DNA of 64,000 nucleotides from Halorubrum depositum (GCF_007671725.1 NZ_VCNM01000002.1:186001-250000), one strand, 5' to 3'; counted from the first letter of the stretch, positions 35,741 to 44,363 are shown. The notes: a model not told the origin generated them from the letters alone. Numbers and translations are program-made.

Positions 35741-36843
35741 GCAAGACCGACGACGACGGGACGGGGCGAGTCGGCGACGAGGGACGAGCGGCCCAGACCG
35801 ACGACGGGAACGTCCCGATCGCCGAGGGCGTCGACCACCAGGTCGCGATGGTGATGGACCTGAACAAGTGTATCGGCTGTCAGACGTGCACGATCGCCTG
35901 CAAGACCAACTGGACCGAGTCGGGCGGCCGCGAGTACATGTACTGGAACAACGTCGAGACGAAGCCCGGCGCGGGCTACCCGCGCGACTGGGAGGAGCTC
36001 GGCGGCGGCTGGGACGACGAGGGGCAGGAGCGGACGCCGGGCGAGCTCCCCGACGAAGAGGCGTACGGCCGCCCGTGGGAGTTCAACCACGAGGCGATCA
36101 TGTACGAGGGCAGCGACGAGCCCCTCCGCCCCATGGAGAACGCCGACTGGGGGCCGAACTGGGACGAGGACGAGGGGGCCGGCGAGTACCCGAACTCCTA
36201 CTACTTCTACCTCCCCCGAATCTGCAACCACTGCACGCACCCCTCCTGCGTCGAGGCCTGTCCGCGCTCCGCGATATACAAGCGCGAGGAGGACGGGATC
36301 GTCTTGATCGACCAGGACCGCTGTCGCGGCTACCGCTACTGCGTCGAGGGGTGTCCCTACAAGAAGGTGTTCTACAACGCGCAGACGAAGACGAGCGAGA
36401 AGTGCATCTTCTGTTACCCCCGGATCGAGGGAGAGGGGCCGGAAGGCGAGGTCCGTCCCCCGTCCTGCGCCGAGGACTGCCCGCCGCAGCTCCGGCACGT
36501 CGGGTTCCTCGACGACGAGGGCGGGCCGATCCACAAGCTCGTGAACGAGTACGAGGTCGCGCTCCGGCTCCACCCCGAGTACCGGACCGAGCCGAACGTT
36601 TACTACATCCCGCCGTACGCGCCGCCGCAGACCGGCGATGACGGCGAGACGGTCGACGCCGATCGCATCCCGCTGAACTACCTCGAGGAGCTGTTCGGCC
36701 CGCAGGTGGAGGAGGCGCTCAACACGATCACCCGCGAGCGGGAGCGGGCGGAGCGCGGCGTGGAGAGCGAGCTCATGGAGATCCTCTCGACCGTGAACAA
36801 CGACGACCAGTACCGGCTGGAGGTGTTCGACGATGCGGCGTGA
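35737..36843 (+). CDS. narH: Nitrate reductase iron-sulfur subunit
   Basis: 368 residues. Four ferredoxin-like clusters are visible: Cys45/48/51/55, Cys163/166/171/175, Cys223/226/244/248, and Cys196/202/206 where Tyr199 replaces the fourth cysteine (CRGYRYCVEGCP). This replaces the Trp seen in E. coli NarH, so a [3Fe-4S] centre is expected. There is no signal peptide; it should be co-exported with NarG. It overlaps NarG by 4 bases and the heme subunit by 11. Confidence 0.96.
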   Translation: MSKTDDDGTGRVGDEGRAAQTDDGNVPIAEGVDHQVAMVMDLNKCIGCQTCTIACKTNWTESGGREYMYWNNVETKPGAGYPRDWEELGGGWDDEGQERTPGELPDEEAYGRPWEFNHEAIMYEGSDEPLRPMENADWGPNWDEDEGAGEYPNSYYFYLPRICNHCTHPSCVEACPRSAIYKREEDGIVLIDQDRCRGYRYCVEGCPYKKVFYNAQTKTSEKCIFCYPRIEGEGPEGEVRPPSCAEDCPPQLRHVGFLDDEGGPIHKLVNEYEVALRLHPEYRTEPNVYYIPPYAPPQTGDDGETVDADRIPLNYLEELFGPQVEEALNTITRERERAERGVESELMEILSTVNNDDQYRLEVFDDAA

Positions 36844-37705
36844 GGACGACGCCGACGGGACCGGTGATCGACGCCTCGTGTTCCGAGGCGTCACGTCCCG
36901 AGACCTCGCGCTCGCGGCAGCGATCGCGGTCGCCCTCGTGGCCGCGACCGCGGCGTTCCCGGCGCTCGCCGACGCGCAGGGTGCCTACGAGATACCGGTC
37001 GACCGGCGGGGAGACCCGGCCGATCTGGCCGAACCGACCGGATCCGCGTGGGGATCGGCGGAGACCGTGGAGATGCCGATGACCAGCGCGGGCGCGGCGG
37101 TCCCGCAGGGCTCGGAGACGGCGGTCGAGGCCGCTCGCGTGAAGGCCGTTCGGACCGACGAACGGCTGTTCCTCCGGGTGTCGTGGTCGGACCCGACCGC
37201 CAACGCCTCGACCGACGGGATCCGTGAGTTCGCCGACGCCGCCGCGGTCCAGTTCCCGGCTGCGCCGACGGATCGACCGCCGCTCGCGATGGGGTCGACG
37301 GAGAACCCGGTGAACGTCTGGTACTGGAACGGCGCCGGCGCGTCGGAGTCCCTGCTCGCCGGCGGCCCGGGGAGCACGACAGAGATGAACGGGTCGGCGG
37401 TCCGGACGGCGGCGACCCACGAGGACGGTCGGTGGACGGTGGTGTTCTCCCGGCCGCTCCCGAGCGACCGCGCGAACGTCACCGACCTCACCACCGAGGC
37501 GGACACGAACGTGGCGTTCGCGGTCTGGGAGGGCTCGAACGGCGAGCGGTCCGGGCGGAAGGCCGCGAGCGAGTGGTTCTACCTCTCGTTCACCGACGAC
37601 ACCGGTGCCCCCTACGAGATACTCCTCTGGACCGTCGCGGGGGTCGCCGTCGTGTTCACCACGCTCGTGACCGTCGAGGGGATCCGCCGGACGAGGGGTG
37701 AGTGA
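36833..37705 (+). CDS. Type II DMSO-reductase family heme b subunit (ethylbenzene dehydrogenase gamma-like)
   Basis: 290 residues. A hydrophobic signal or anchor (residues 25-48, ending near ADAQ) leads into a beta-rich extracytoplasmic domain (VKAVRTDERLFLRVSWSD, VNVWYWNGAG, FAVWEGSNGERSGRKAASEW). It ends with a C-terminal membrane helix and a basic tail. This layout matches the heme-b gamma subunits of EbdC/DdhC/SerC type, where Met and Lys bind heme; candidate Mets are in the VEMPMTSAG segment. It probably passes electrons to NarH. It couples to narJ by a GTGA overlap. Confidence 0.85.
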   Translation: MRREDDADGTGDRRLVFRGVTSRDLALAAAIAVALVAATAAFPALADAQGAYEIPVDRRGDPADLAEPTGSAWGSAETVEMPMTSAGAAVPQGSETAVEAARVKAVRTDERLFLRVSWSDPTANASTDGIREFADAAAVQFPAAPTDRPPLAMGSTENPVNVWYWNGAGASESLLAGGPGSTTEMNGSAVRTAATHEDGRWTVVFSRPLPSDRANVTDLTTEADTNVAFAVWEGSNGERSGRKAASEWFYLSFTDDTGAPYEILLWTVAGVAVVFTTLVTVEGIRRTRGE

Positions 37706-38484
37706 CCGTGTCCGAATCGACCGCCGAACGCGACGGCGAGTTCGAGGGGTCGGAGAACCCCGACCGTCGCGCCCCGGACGAGGCCGTCGACGCCGAGACG
37801 GGCGCCCGCGGGGCGGTCTACGGGCTCCTCGCGAGCGCCTTCGACGAGCCGACGCCGGAGCCGCACGAGGAGTTCGCCGACGGCTCCGTCGACCGCGCGA
37901 TGGCGACGCTCGTCGAGCGGTCGGGGCTCGACGTCGACCCCCCGGACCTGACGGTCGACGACGACCGCGAGACCCTCGCGGCCCGGTACAACGACCTGTT
38001 CGTCGTCGGCTACTCCGAGGTGATCGACGGGACGGACGGGACGGTCGAGAACCAGGGCCCGCCGGCGTCGCTGTACGAGTCGACCTACCGGTCCGACGCC
38101 TCGTGGAACGACGTGAACCTCGACCTGGCGCGGGCGTACGAGCACTTCGGCTGCGAGATCGGCGGCGACGAGCGCCGCCACCACGACAACCTCCGGCTGG
38201 AGCTGGAGTTCGCGGGGTACCTCTGCCGGCTCGCCGCGGCGACCGAAGGCGACGGGGACGGCTACGACCGCGCGCGGCTCGACTTCCACGACCGCCACCT
38301 CTCGGTGCTCGCCGGCGGGCTCGACGACGCGCTCGATTCCGAGCCGGGGACCGGCGTGTACGGTCGGCTCGCCGCGTTCCTCGCGGAGTTCGTCGCGGCC
38401 GACGTCTCGGACCTTGCGGCCCGGCTCGACGTCGGCGCGGGAAGCGGCGCGGAGTCCGACGGCGACGGGGGTGAGGGCGCGTGA
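37702..38484 (+). CDS. narJ: NarJ/TorD family molybdoenzyme chaperone
   Basis: 260 residues, all-helical. The family patterns include a central YNDLFVVGY with PPASLYESTYRSD and YEHFGCEIGGDERRHHDNLRLELEF, typical of TorD/DmsD/NarJ chaperones. It should bind apo-NarG and its Tat signal during cofactor insertion. The start is a GTG at 37702 overlapping the previous stop; a second GTG at 37708 is an equal alternative. The C-terminus is low-complexity. Confidence 0.9.
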   Translation: MTVSESTAERDGEFEGSENPDRRAPDEAVDAETGARGAVYGLLASAFDEPTPEPHEEFADGSVDRAMATLVERSGLDVDPPDLTVDDDRETLAARYNDLFVVGYSEVIDGTDGTVENQGPPASLYESTYRSDASWNDVNLDLARAYEHFGCEIGGDERRHHDNLRLELEFAGYLCRLAAATEGDGDGYDRARLDFHDRHLSVLAGGLDDALDSEPGTGVYGRLAAFLAEFVAADVSDLAARLDVGAGSGAESDGDGGEGA

Positions 38485-39428
38485 CTGCGTCGACCGTGGC
38501 CGTCGAGTCCGACCGCGACGACGCCGAGGCCGTGAGCGGTCCGTCCTCGAACGCGACCGAGGACGCGACGGCCGAGCGCCGAGCGCGGGACGCCCCGCTC
38601 GACGGGCGACTCCTCGTCGTCCTCGTGACGGCGGCGGCCGCCGTCGCCGCGTCGACCGCGATCCGGATCGCGTACAACGCGCCGTTCGCTCCGGTCGAGG
38701 TCCCGACCCGCGCGATACCGGCCGCGAACGCGGTCGCCCTGCTCGGCGTCGGGGCGGCGCTCGGGACGCTCGCGCTCGCGTCGCGCCGCTCCGGCGTCCG
38801 CGTCGGGCTCCTCTTCGCGGCGGTGTTCGGGGCGCTCGCGACTGCCTCCGACGCCGCGGCCGTCGCGGCGGCGGTCGCGGTTCCCGCCGGCGCCGCCGTC
38901 GCCCTCGCGCACGCCCTGTGGCGGCCGACGACCTACGTGGAGCTCCGGCGACGCGTCGTCGCCGCGGCGTTTCCGGCCGCGATCGGGCTCTCGCTCGTCG
39001 GAACGGCGTGGGGGCTCGGAGCCGGCGTCCGCGAGGCCGGCTCCGTCGCGTTCCTCCTCGCGGCGACGCTTCTCGCCGCCCTCGCGGAGACGGACCGCCT
39101 CGCGCTGCTCGCGGGAGCGGGCGGCTTCCTCTGCGTCGCCGCCGCGAGCGCCGCCGCGCCGTACGTGACCGGGAGCGCGCTGCTCGCCGGGTTCGGCGTC
39201 GTGGGGAGCCCCCACCTGCTCGCCGCGACGGCGGCGTTCGGCGGCGTCGCGGCCCTGGTCGCCGGCCTCCGGGACGGCGACCGGTCGCTCGCGCTGGGGG
39301 CGGGAGTGCTGCTCGTCGCCGGCGTCCCGGCCGCGCCGACCGCCGCGCTCGCGGCGTCTCTCGGCGCCGTGCTCGTCGCGGTCGACCCGGCTGACCTGCT
39401 CGCGACCGCGGAGGTGAGCTCCCGATGA
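38481..39428 (+). CDS. Polytopic membrane protein in nar operon, unrecognised
   Basis: 315 residues with roughly nine Ala/Val/Leu-rich membrane segments after a hydrophilic N-terminus of about 40 residues. No heme, Fe-S or transporter motif is apparent. It starts with a GTG in a GTGA overlap with narJ and ends in an ATGA overlap with the HEAT-repeat gene, so it is part of the operon. Its role (assembly, nitrate or nitrite transport, or insertion) is unknown. Confidence 0.75.
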   Translation: MTASTVAVESDRDDAEAVSGPSSNATEDATAERRARDAPLDGRLLVVLVTAAAAVAASTAIRIAYNAPFAPVEVPTRAIPAANAVALLGVGAALGTLALASRRSGVRVGLLFAAVFGALATASDAAAVAAAVAVPAGAAVALAHALWRPTTYVELRRRVVAAAFPAAIGLSLVGTAWGLGAGVREAGSVAFLLAATLLAALAETDRLALLAGAGGFLCVAAASAAAPYVTGSALLAGFGVVGSPHLLAATAAFGGVAALVAGLRDGDRSLALGAGVLLVAGVPAAPTAALAASLGAVLVAVDPADLLATAEVSSR

Positions 39429-40261
39429 GAGACCCGGACGAGGCGACCGACGGCCCCACCGACCCCCGCGTGCATCCCGAGGAGAGCCCGGGGTTCGGCG
39501 ACAACCCGGACGGGCTCGAGGACATCGAGGTGGACCGCGACGTCACCGTCGGCGAGGCCTCACAGCGCGAGCTTCAGGCGACGGACACCGCGCCGCTCCG
39601 CGGGACCGAGGCCGCGGAGAAGATCGCGACGCTCGCGGACGGCGACCCGGTCGAGCGGCGCCGGGCGGCGCTGGCGCTCGGTGAGGGGCGTCGGAGCGAC
39701 GCCGTCGTCGACGCGCTCGTCGAGCGGGGTCTCGCGGACGAGGACGCCGACGTGCGCCAGTTCGCGGTCGAGGCGCTCGGTCAGCTCGGCGGAGACCGGG
39801 CGAGCGCGGCCGCGACCGAGACGCTCGCGGACGACGATCCGTGGGTCCGCGCCGAGGCCGTCGTCGCGCTCGACCGGATCGACCGGGCCGCCAACGCCGA
39901 CGCGATCGAGGCCGCGCTCGACGACGGCCACCACGCGGTCGTCAGGAACGCGATGGTGTCGCTGTTCAAGCTCCGCGGCGAGGCCCTGCTCCCTGTGTTG
40001 CTCGACCGCTCGCGAGCGGAGAGCGAGCGGCTCCGAGAGTGGGCCGTCCACCTGCTCGCCGGCGTCGACGACGAGCGCGCGACCGAGCGGCTCGAGACGG
40101 TCGCCGCCGACGAGTCGGAGCCACGGGTCGTTCGCAGCACCGCCGCGCGGGCGCTCGACGCCGACCCGGGGAAGTTCAGGCGCCAGTTCAGCGGCGGCAC
40201 CGAGAACGACAGCGCCGCCCTCCCGGGCGAGAGCACGCTCAACCGGCGGCCAGACCTGTGA
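39425..40261 (+). CDS. HEAT-repeat protein in nar operon
   Basis: 278 residues. After an acidic, Pro-rich N-terminus of about 60 residues it has about six helical repeats of HEAT/PBS-lyase type (RRRAALALGEGRRSDAVVDAL, DVRQFAVEALGQLG, WVRAEAVVALDRID, VRSTAARALDAD). Such scaffolds bind proteins; here an assembly or chaperone-like role for the nitrate reductase complex is inferred from position only. It overlaps the upstream gene by 4 bases. Confidence 0.85.
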   Translation: MRDPDEATDGPTDPRVHPEESPGFGDNPDGLEDIEVDRDVTVGEASQRELQATDTAPLRGTEAAEKIATLADGDPVERRRAALALGEGRRSDAVVDALVERGLADEDADVRQFAVEALGQLGGDRASAAATETLADDDPWVRAEAVVALDRIDRAANADAIEAALDDGHHAVVRNAMVSLFKLRGEALLPVLLDRSRAESERLREWAVHLLAGVDDERATERLETVAADESEPRVVRSTAARALDADPGKFRRQFSGGTENDSAALPGESTLNRRPDL

Positions 40262-40301
40262 TCACCCCCCATCCCCGCGCCGATACCCGAGGAAATCTCA
40301 G

Positions 40302-41657
40302 ATGACCGATTCCACCACCGACCGACCGACCGCGGACGAATCGACCCCCGAGAACCGACCGGAAGACGGAGAGAGTACGGACGCCGACGGTTCGGGCCTC
40401 TCGACCGACGACGTCGAGGCCGCGCTCCGAAAGGTCCGCGACCCCGACGCGGAGGTGAGCGCGTTCGAGGCCGGCGTCGTCGAGGACCTCTCGATCGACG
40501 ACGGCACGGTCGCGATCGAGGCCGACCTGCGCGAGTTTCCCCCCGACGCGGCCGAGCGGGTGTCGGCGGCCATGGTGCGGGCCGCCGCCGACGTCTCCGG
40601 CGTCTCCGACGTTCGGGTCGAGCAGGTCGATCCGAGCCCGGACCTCGACGGCCGGGAGTCGGGGATCGGGGCCGCAGACAGGGTGATCGCGGTCGCGAGC
40701 ACGAAGGGCGGCGTCGGCAAGACGACGGTGGCGACGACGCTGGCGTGCGCGTTGGCGGCCGGAGACGGCGACGCCGGGGGAGGTGTCGACCCCGCCGTCG
40801 GGCTGTTCGACGCCGACATCTACGGCCCCAACGTCCCCGAAGTGGTCGACGCGGGCGGCCCCGTCTACAGCGACGACGACGGGAACCCCGTTCCGATCGA
40901 CGTCGGCGGGCTGGAAGTGATGAGCGTGGGGCTGCTCTCCGGCGACGGCCCGCTCGCGTGGCGGGGCGCGATGGCCCACGACGCGCTCTCGGACCTGTTC
41001 GAGACGGTCGCCTGGAGCGACCCCGACACCGTCGTCGTCGACATGCCGCCGGGGACCGGCGACGTGGCGCTGACCACCCTCCAGGAGGTGCCCGTCGACG
41101 GCGTCGTCCTCGTCACGACGCCGTTCCACGCGGCGGTCTCCGACACCGCCCGCGCGCTGGAGCTGTTCGAGGAGAACGAGGTGCCCGTCCTCGGCGTCGT
41201 CTCGAACATGGGGGAGTTCGTCTGCGACGAGTGCGGCACTCCCCACGACCTGTTCGGCGGCGACGACCCGATCGAGGCGCTCGGTCTGCCGGTGCTCGCC
41301 GAGCTCCCGTTCGATCCGGAGATGCAGTCGACGCCGGCTCCGTCGACCGACGCGCTCCCCGAGGGCGCCGACGCGCTCGCGGGCGCGGTTGACGAGCGGT
41401 ACGAAGAGGTCTGGACCGTCGACCCGCCCGAGGACGCCGTCGATCTCCGGGGCCTCGATCCGGGGACCCGAAAGGAGCGCGTCGCAGAGCGGTTCCGCGA
41501 ACTCGACGCCGGCGAGGAGTGTCTCGTCGTGAGCGACCGCGACCCGGCGCCCGTCCGGGAATTCCTGCTCGACCTGGTCGACGCCGACGCGCTCCCGAGC
41601 TTCCGCGTCAAGCGACAGAACCCGGAGACGTGGTTCGCGAAGGCGACGCGGCCGTAA
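40302..41657 (+). CDS. DUF59-Mrp-DUF2249 fusion ATPase
   Basis: 451 residues in three parts. Residues 33-110 form a DUF59/MIP18-like domain. Residues 125-375 form an Mrp/NBP35 P-loop ATPase with deviant Walker A STKGGVGKTT (133-142), VDMPPGTGDVAL and a metal-binding CDEC pair (Cys308, Cys311). Residues 381-451 match DUF2249 (VDLRGLDPGTRKERV ... ECLVVSDRDPAPVREFL). Mrp proteins carry or deliver Fe-S clusters. The last gene of the operon, it starts 40 bases after the HEAT gene; the ATG at 40302 is used because the longer upstream frame is antisense-like. Confidence 0.9.
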   Translation: MTDSTTDRPTADESTPENRPEDGESTDADGSGLSTDDVEAALRKVRDPDAEVSAFEAGVVEDLSIDDGTVAIEADLREFPPDAAERVSAAMVRAAADVSGVSDVRVEQVDPSPDLDGRESGIGAADRVIAVASTKGGVGKTTVATTLACALAAGDGDAGGGVDPAVGLFDADIYGPNVPEVVDAGGPVYSDDDGNPVPIDVGGLEVMSVGLLSGDGPLAWRGAMAHDALSDLFETVAWSDPDTVVVDMPPGTGDVALTTLQEVPVDGVVLVTTPFHAAVSDTARALELFEENEVPVLGVVSNMGEFVCDECGTPHDLFGGDDPIEALGLPVLAELPFDPEMQSTPAPSTDALPEGADALAGAVDERYEEVWTVDPPEDAVDLRGLDPGTRKERVAERFRELDAGEECLVVSDRDPAPVREFLLDLVDADALPSFRVKRQNPETWFAKATRP

Positions 41658-42068
41658 TCGCCCTTCTCGTTTCTGTCGTACGTGTCCGTAGGTGAGACGT
41701 TCTCTTCTGGTCTCGATCGGCACGGGCACGGCGGTGGTCGTATATAAATGACACTGCGGTGGCGCGCCCCGGTGAGCGGCCCAGAGGGCCGCGAGCCGAC
41801 GGTGCGAGGGAGTCGCTGGCGGCTGTCGCCGCCAGCGACGAGGCTGGGGAGGCGTGGGGTTCGGTTGCGGTGCTGTGCGGGGCGGGACTCAAAGGGGCAG
41901 TCGCGCTCGGCGAACCCCAGCGACGCAAGGACCGCAAGGAGGGAGCGTGAGCGACCGACTGAGGACCGCAGCGAGCTGTGGGAGCCGAGCGCGACTGGGG
42001 CTTTGGACGTGTTCACCGCAGCGTCGCCGGCGACTTATAAATCACTGACAGCAACACCGTGATCCGAC
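41658..42068. other. 411-base gene-free region holding a multi-hairpin element
   Basis: Between the Mrp gene and the convergent phosphatidyltransferase gene. The first 80 bases show nothing special; 41741-42047 are the structured element described separately. The 13-base CGACTTATAAATC occurs twice, at 42031-42043 and 42065-42077, the second covering the phosphatidyltransferase stop codon. Arginine-rich short frames here are not genes. Confidence 0.7.
41741..42047 (+). repeat. Structured intergenic element with three hairpins, candidate interspersed repeat or non-coding RNA
   Basis: Three inverted repeats lie in order. Hairpin 1 is GCGGCCC/GGGCCGC with loop AGA (41776-41792). Hairpin 2 is a perfect 12-bp stem with loop TGTC (41812-41839). 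Hairpin 3 is long (41890-42005): CAAAG pairs with CTTTG, then a GGG/GGG internal loop, a perfect 14-bp stem (41898-41911 with 41984-41997), and an inner 7-bp stem with one bulge (CCCCAGC 41915-41921 with 41975-41982). A TATATAAATG box at 41741-41750 would place a transcript start close to hairpin 1. Related flanks, TATAAAT-GA-CACTG on the left (41743-41756) and TATAAAT-CACTG on the right (42036-42047), could be an eroded duplication. From memory, similar blocks recur in Halorubrum genomes; this needs a search. Confidence 0.6.
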
Positions 42069-42671
42069 TTATAAATCGGACCACGCGCCGAGGAACCGCT
42101 GGACCGCGGTGAGGTGGCCGACCGCGGCGAACAGCGCGAGCAGGAGGCCGACGACGTTGAGCCCGGCGACGACCGGCGCCGCGTAGACGGCGGCGACGAG
42201 GCCGACGGCTCCCATCAGCGCGAGCCGATCCGCCCGGCCCAGGAGTCCCCCGTACTCGCGGCCGATGCCGACCGCCTGGATCTGGGTGCCCATGTACGAA
42301 GTCATCAGGACGCCGGTGACGGCGAGGAAGCCGAGGGCGTACGCCTCGATCCCGACCGTGAACCCCGCGATGATCGCGATGTCGGCGTACCGGTCGAGCA
42401 CGTGGTCGAGGAGGTCGCCGCCGTCCGAGGAGACCGCCAGGTGACGGGCGAGCGCGCCGTCGACGAGGTCGAGCCAGCCGTTGAGCAGGACGCAGACCGC
42501 GCCGACGGCGTAAAACAGCGGCTCGCCGACCGCGAACGCGCCCGCGGCCGCGACCGCCACGCCGAACGCGAGGACGCTCACCTGGTCTGGCGAGAGCCCG
42601 AGCCGGGCCGCGGCGCGCACCCACGGGCCGAGCAGCCGGTCCGCCACCGAGCGGTACTGGTCGAGGGTCAT
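42069..42671 (-). CDS. CDP-alcohol phosphatidyltransferase
   Basis: 200 residues with about six membrane helices. The catalytic signature D-G-x2-A-R-x8-G-x3-D-x3-D is complete (DGALAR, then GDLLDHVLD). It transfers a phosphoalcohol to a CDP-linked archaeol for membrane lipid synthesis. The acceptor (inositol phosphate, glycerol phosphate or serine) cannot be told from the motif. It ends next to the structured element and lies downstream of the kinase gene on the same strand. Confidence 0.93.
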   Translation of the reverse strand: MTLDQYRSVADRLLGPWVRAAARLGLSPDQVSVLAFGVAVAAAGAFAVGEPLFYAVGAVCVLLNGWLDLVDGALARHLAVSSDGGDLLDHVLDRYADIAIIAGFTVGIEAYALGFLAVTGVLMTSYMGTQIQAVGIGREYGGLLGRADRLALMGAVGLVAAVYAAPVVAGLNVVGLLLALFAAVGHLTAVQRFLGAWSDL

Positions 42672-42693
42672 CTACCGTCCCGACCGTCGCGGG

Positions 42694-43272
42694 TCATATA
42701 TATTCGATGAAGTCGACGGTGCCGGCGCTCGGGCCGCGCTCGCCCTCGATCGCGGCGCGGATCTCGTCGGCCACGGCTTGAGGGTCGCGGTCCGTCGTGT
42801 CGATCTCGTACACGTTCTCCGTCCCGTGTTCCGCGACGGCCTCCGAGAGGATCACGTCGAGCGCCTCGCTCTCCGCGTTTTCCTCTGCCGTCGCGTCCGG
42901 CTCCCCGCGCTCGCGGAGCCGCGTCTCGACCGTCTCCGGGTGACAGCGCAAGACGACGACGCGGTCGACGTCGAACCGGTGCGCGAGGTGGGAGTCGAGG
43001 ACGCCGGTCCAGTCGCCGAGGTGTTCCCGCACCGCGTCGAGGTCGGCGACGAGGGTGTCGCGGTCGGCGTCGCGCTCGGTCCAGAGCGCGTCGTCGTCCT
43101 TTATCAGGTCGTTGAGGTGGATCACGTCGTATTCGTCTTCGAGCAAGGCGGTCGCGGTCGACTTACCGGTTCCGGGGGTGCCGGTGACGGCGACGCGGGT
43201 CGGGTCGGGGTCCGAATCGGCGTCCCGGTGGGCGGCGGCGTCTCCGCCCTCCGTCGACGACTCCCCGCTCAC
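42694..43272 (-). CDS. Adenylate kinase family protein (Fap7/broad-specificity NMP kinase)
   Basis: 192 residues. The P-loop GTPGTGKST is near residue 30, followed by NMP-bind and LID-like segments (HLNDLIKDDDALW, VLDSHLAHRF, VVVLRCHPETVETRLRERG). The length and the short LID fit the archaeal Fap7/COG1936 group, which includes ribosome-biogenesis kinases. The start is a GTG that overlaps the hisC stop (GTGA), so the gene is coupled to hisC. An acidic tail precedes the P-loop. Confidence 0.88.
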   Translation of the reverse strand: MSGESSTEGGDAAAHRDADSDPDPTRVAVTGTPGTGKSTATALLEDEYDVIHLNDLIKDDDALWTERDADRDTLVADLDAVREHLGDWTGVLDSHLAHRFDVDRVVVLRCHPETVETRLRERGEPDATAEENAESEALDVILSEAVAEHGTENVYEIDTTDRDPQAVADEIRAAIEGERGPSAGTVDFIEYI

Positions 43273-44363
43273 GCCCGAACACCGAGCCCGAGGTCGGCGA
43301 GCGTCTCGTTGAGCCGGTCGATCGCCTCTCGGGTCTCCTCGCGGGTCCCGGTCGAGATCCGGACGTGGTTCGGCAGCCCGAACGAGGTGCAGTCGCGGAT
43401 GATCACGCCGCGCTCCTGGGCCGCGTCGGCGACCCGCTCCGCGTCGCCGACCTCGGCGAGCACGAAGTTGCCGGCCGACTCGACGGTCGGTGCGTCGAGC
43501 TCGTCCACGATGTACTCGCGGGCCCAGCGGGCCGTCTCGATCGACTCCTCGACGTGTCCCTCGTCGTCGAGGGCGGCGAGCGCGGCCCGGCAGGCGAGCT
43601 CGTTCGCGGCGAACGGGGTGTTCACCCGGGCGTACGCCTCGCCCCACGCCTCGGGGACGACGCTGTACCCGATCCGGAGCCCCGCGAGCCCGTACGCCTT
43701 CGAGAACGTCCGGAGCACCGCTACGTCGTCGCGCTCGTCGACGAGGGGGATCGCGCTGTCGACGTCGGCGAACTCGCCGTACGCCTCGTCCACGACGACG
43801 AGCGTCTCCTCGGCGGTCGCGTCCGCGATCGCCTCGACCTCGTCCAGCGGCATCGTCGACCCCGAGGGGTTGTGCGGGGAGGTGACGTAGACGATCCGTT
43901 CGCCGCCGTACGCGCTCAGGACCGTCTCGGCGTCCTGCGCGAAGCCGTCGGCCGGGGAGAGGTCGTACTCCGTCACCTCGCCGTGGTGGTACCGGGCCGA
44001 CATCCCGTAGTAGGCGAAGCCGGGCGCCGGGACGAGGACCTCGTCGCCCGGTTCCAGCGCGGCCCGCGCGAGGTAGTCGATCGAGCCGTCGGCGCCGGGC
44101 GAGACCCACACCTGCTCGGTCGTCACGCCCCACTTCTCGGCGATCTTCGCGGTGAGGTCGGTGTGCGAGGACTTCGGGTACTGGTGGACGCGGTCGGCGT
44201 GCTCGCGGATCGCCTCGACCGCCGCCGGGCTCGGGCCGTGCGGGTTCTCGTTCGAGGAGAGCTTGATCAGGTCGTCGGGGTCGATCCCGCGCTCGCGGGC
44301 GACCTCCTCGACGCCCCGGCCCGGGACGTACGGCGAGTGGTCCGAGAGATCGCGTGGTTGCAT
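43269..44363 (-). CDS. hisC: Histidinol-phosphate aminotransferase
   Basis: 364 residues. It begins with the HisC-type SPYVPGRGVEEVARE and has LSSNENPHGPS, the PLP lysine in RTFSKAYGLAGLRIGY, and SPHNPSGS. It makes histidinol phosphate in histidine synthesis. It is the first gene of a three-gene run with the kinase and phosphatidyltransferase genes. A CTTAAGA box on the minus strand near 44387-44393 lies about 25 bases upstream of the ATG. Confidence 0.95.
   Translation of the reverse strand: MQPRDLSDHSPYVPGRGVEEVARERGIDPDDLIKLSSNENPHGPSPAAVEAIREHADRVHQYPKSSHTDLTAKIAEKWGVTTEQVWVSPGADGSIDYLARAALEPGDEVLVPAPGFAYYGMSARYHHGEVTEYDLSPADGFAQDAETVLSAYGGERIVYVTSPHNPSGSTMPLDEVEAIADATAEETLVVVDEAYGEFADVDSAIPLVDERDDVAVLRTFSKAYGLAGLRIGYSVVPEAWGEAYARVNTPFAANELACRAALAALDDEGHVEESIETARWAREYIVDELDAPTVESAGNFVLAEVGDAERVADAAQERGVIIRDCTSFGLPNHVRISTGTREETREAIDRLNETLADLGLGVRA

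Noticed and set aside
41748-42062. Several short reading frames in the structured element
   Set aside because: They overlap hairpins, are arginine- or serine-rich, disagree in frame and match no family; the region is better read as non-coding.
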